A stretch of DNA of 7,057 bases, taken from NCBI GenBank assembly GCA_910585655.1, contig CAJUFW010000175.1:1-7057 (forward strand), given 5' to 3'. Made by a program: the position numbers and the translations under genes. Positions 5,618-7,057 of this stretch are shown piece after piece (position 1 is the stretch's first letter; the number at the start of each line of letters is the position of its first letter). Source of the stretch: an uncultured Lachnospiraceae bacterium (GTDB taxonomy: Bacteria; Bacillota_A; Clostridia; Lachnospirales; Lachnospiraceae). Under the pieces are notes generated by a model. It saw nothing but the letters and a program-made list of their open reading frames with translations. It did not search any database and was not told the DNA's origin.

Positions 5618-6982
5618 TTAATTTTTAAAACTATGAATAGGCGCCGGTATTCTGCCGCCTCGATTGATAAAACGCTCGCAGGAAAACGAATTGACCGGCA
5701 TGATTGGGGCATATCCCAAAAGCCCGCCAAACTCCGCTGTATCCCCTACTTGTTTTCCAATCACCGGAATCAATCTTACTGCCGTGGTTTTTTGATTTAT
5801 CATCCCAATCGCCATTTCATCTGCAATGATGCCGGATATCGTAGAAGCTGTAGTATCTCCCGGCACGGCAATCATATCAAGTCCTACCGAGCAGACGCAA
5901 GTCATCGCCTCTAGCTTTTCCAGGGTCAAAGCCCCCTCTTCTACTGCCTGAATCATTCCATGATCCTCACTGACCGGGATAAACGCTCCGCTTAAACCTC
6001 CTACATAAGAGGAAGCCATCACACCGCCCTTTTTTACTTGATCGTTTAAGAGCGCCAAAGCTGCAGTCGTACCCGGCGCGCCTGCCCGCTCCAATCCCAT
6101 TTCTTCAAAAATCTCCGCAATGCTGTCACCGATCGCCGGAGTCGGCGCCAGAGAAAGATCGACGATTCCAAAAGGAATCTGCAGACGTTTCGACGCCTCC
6201 TGTGCGACTAGCTGCCCTACACGGGTGATTTTAAAAGCAGTCTTTTTCACCGTTTCACAAAGTGTCCCAAAGTCCGTATCCCGCACTGCCTCCAACGCCT
6301 TTTTTACTACGCCAGGTCCGCTGACGCCGACGTTGATAATGGCATCCGCCTCTGTGACTCCATGAAACGCTCCTGCCATAAACGGGTTATCGTCCGGCGC
6401 GTTGCAAAAGACGACCAGCTTGGCGCAGCCTAAGGAATCCCGTTCCTTCGTAAGCTCCGCGCTTTCCCGGATCACTTCTCCCATCAGCCGAACCGCGTCC
6501 ATATTGATCCCTGTTTTCGTCGATCCTAAGTTGACAGAGCTGCATACCCGCTCCGTCAGACACAAAGCTTCCGGGATAGAACGAATCAAGTTTTCTTCTG
6601 CCATTGTCATACCTTTTGCCACCAGGGCCGAATAGCCGCCGATAAAGTTGACGCCTACGGTCGTCGCCGCCTGATCAAGCGTCTTGGCAAGCTCTACAAA
6701 ATCTGCCGGAGAATGACAGGCAGCGCCTCCTACCAAAGCAATCGGCGTTACGGAAATCCGTTTATTGACAATCGGAATCCCAAATTCCTTTTCAATTTCA
6801 TTTCCTACTGCTACCAAATCTTTCGCCGTCTCGGTAATCTTTTTATATATCCGTCGCTTGACATCCTCTAAATCCTGGCTGATACAGTCTAACAAGCTAA
6901 TCCCAAGCGTAATCGTCCTGACGTCCAGATTTTCCTGTCGGATCATCTGGTTTGTCTCTATAACCTCATGAATGGTAATCAT
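5618..6982 (-). CDS. UPF0210 / PFL family protein (formerly DUF711), function unknown
   Basis: Cytoplasmic protein of 454 residues, full length for UPF0210 (about 450). Family landmarks are RTITLGISLLDC (22-33) near the start; VNFIGGYSALVAKG (111-124); DLSLAPTPAIGDSIAEI (275-291), running into GAPGTTAALALLNDQVKKGG (301-320) and VGGLSGAFIPVSEDHGM (327-343); and a nearly invariant C-terminus, NSFSCERFINRGGRIPAP (431-448). The fold has been linked to pyruvate formate-lyase-like barrels, hence the PFL name, but no glycyl-radical enzyme activity is established, and I claim none. In Gram-positive genomes it commonly follows a small ACT-domain gene (UPF0237), which would lie upstream here but is lost at the contig end. 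A TTG at 7000 would add six residues, but it lies in the ribosome site, so the ATG at 6982 is preferred. Confidence 0.94.
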   Translation of the reverse strand: MITIHEVIETNQMIRQENLDVRTITLGISLLDCISQDLEDVKRRIYKKITETAKDLVAVGNEIEKEFGIPIVNKRISVTPIALVGGAACHSPADFVELAKTLDQAATTVGVNFIGGYSALVAKGMTMAEENLIRSIPEALCLTERVCSSVNLGSTKTGINMDAVRLMGEVIRESAELTKERDSLGCAKLVVFCNAPDDNPFMAGAFHGVTEADAIINVGVSGPGVVKKALEAVRDTDFGTLCETVKKTAFKITRVGQLVAQEASKRLQIPFGIVDLSLAPTPAIGDSIAEIFEEMGLERAGAPGTTAALALLNDQVKKGGVMASSYVGGLSGAFIPVSEDHGMIQAVEEGALTLEKLEAMTCVCSVGLDMIAVPGDTTASTISGIIADEMAIGMINQKTTAVRLIPVIGKQVGDTAEFGGLLGYAPIMPVNSFSCERFINRGGRIPAPIHSFKN

Positions 6983-6990
6983 TTTTGCTG

Positions 6991-6998
6991 ACCTCCCC
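6991..6998 (-). promoter_or_regulatory. Ribosome-binding site that decides the UPF0210 start
   Basis: GGGGAGGT on the minus strand lies 8 bases before the ATG at 6982. The alternative in-frame TTG at 7000 overlaps this site and is therefore an unlikely start. Only 10 genomic bases remain upstream of it, so the operon promoter is not visible. Confidence 0.8.
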
Positions 6999-7008
6999 AA
7001 CCTAAATC

Positions 7009-7057
7009 AGATCGGAAGAGCACACGTCTGAACTCCAGTCACATTACTCGATCTCGT
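7009..7057 (+). other. Illumina TruSeq adapter contamination (non-genomic)
   Basis: The plus strand reads AGATCGGAAGAGCACACGTC from 7009 and continues to match the 34-base TruSeq read-1 read-through adapter through 7042. An 8-base block ATTACTCG (7043-7050) equals the i7 index that I recall as D701. It is followed by ATCTCGT (7051-7057), the start of the flow-cell P7 sequence. The order and lengths (34 + 8 + 7) fit the adapter exactly. This is a library artefact left at a contig end, not biology; genomic sequence ends at 7008. Confidence 0.99.

Noticed and set aside
7009..7057. Possible regulatory DNA or a mobile-element end upstream of the UPF0210 gene
   Set aside because: The bases match a synthetic sequencing adapter, index and flow-cell sequence exactly.

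Overview
The window reads as a contig-end fragment from a low-to-moderate GC Gram-positive, most likely a clostridial member of the Bacillota (Lachnospiraceae-like). This rests on strong AGGAGG-type ribosome sites, tightly packed genes, an LCP-family wall-polymer ligase, a RelQ-type small alarmone synthetase, and a UPF0210 plus M20C PepD pair. No gene was placed by database search, so the taxonomic call is an inference.

All six genes lie on the minus strand, so transcription runs from high to low coordinates. In that order they are: a UPF0210/PFL-family protein (6982-5618); a PepD-like M20C aminoacyl-histidine dipeptidase (5591-4122); a membrane-anchored CapA-family metallophosphatase homologue (4099-2813); an LCP-family protein (2826-1594); a membrane-anchored M23 peptidase (1488-793); and a RelQ-type (p)ppGpp synthetase that starts at 663 and runs off the window at base 1. 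The first four genes are separated by 26 bp, 22 bp and a 14-bp overlap, which suggests one transcript. A 105-bp spacer holding a strong inverted repeat precedes the M23 gene. A 129-bp spacer holding a good sigma-A-type promoter precedes the synthetase.

The functional layout is a cytoplasmic pair (UPF0210, peptidase), then three single-pass membrane or extracytoplasmic envelope proteins (CapA-like, LCP, M23), then a stringent-response enzyme with its own promoter. The envelope trio could together handle synthesis, attachment and remodelling of a wall polymer, but that is inferred from context only.

The last 49 bases (7009-7057) are not genomic. They match the Illumina TruSeq read-through adapter, an 8-base index and the start of the flow-cell sequence. 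Real sequence therefore stops at 7008, and anything upstream of the UPF0210 gene is missing. There is no gene-free stretch longer than 300 bases, and I saw no tRNA, rRNA, CRISPR array, insertion sequence or phage gene. I found no convincing novel system. The most useful observations are the adapter, the edge-truncated alarmone synthetase with altered residues near its expected allosteric site, the pentad repeat in the CapA-like protein, and the envelope-gene cluster.
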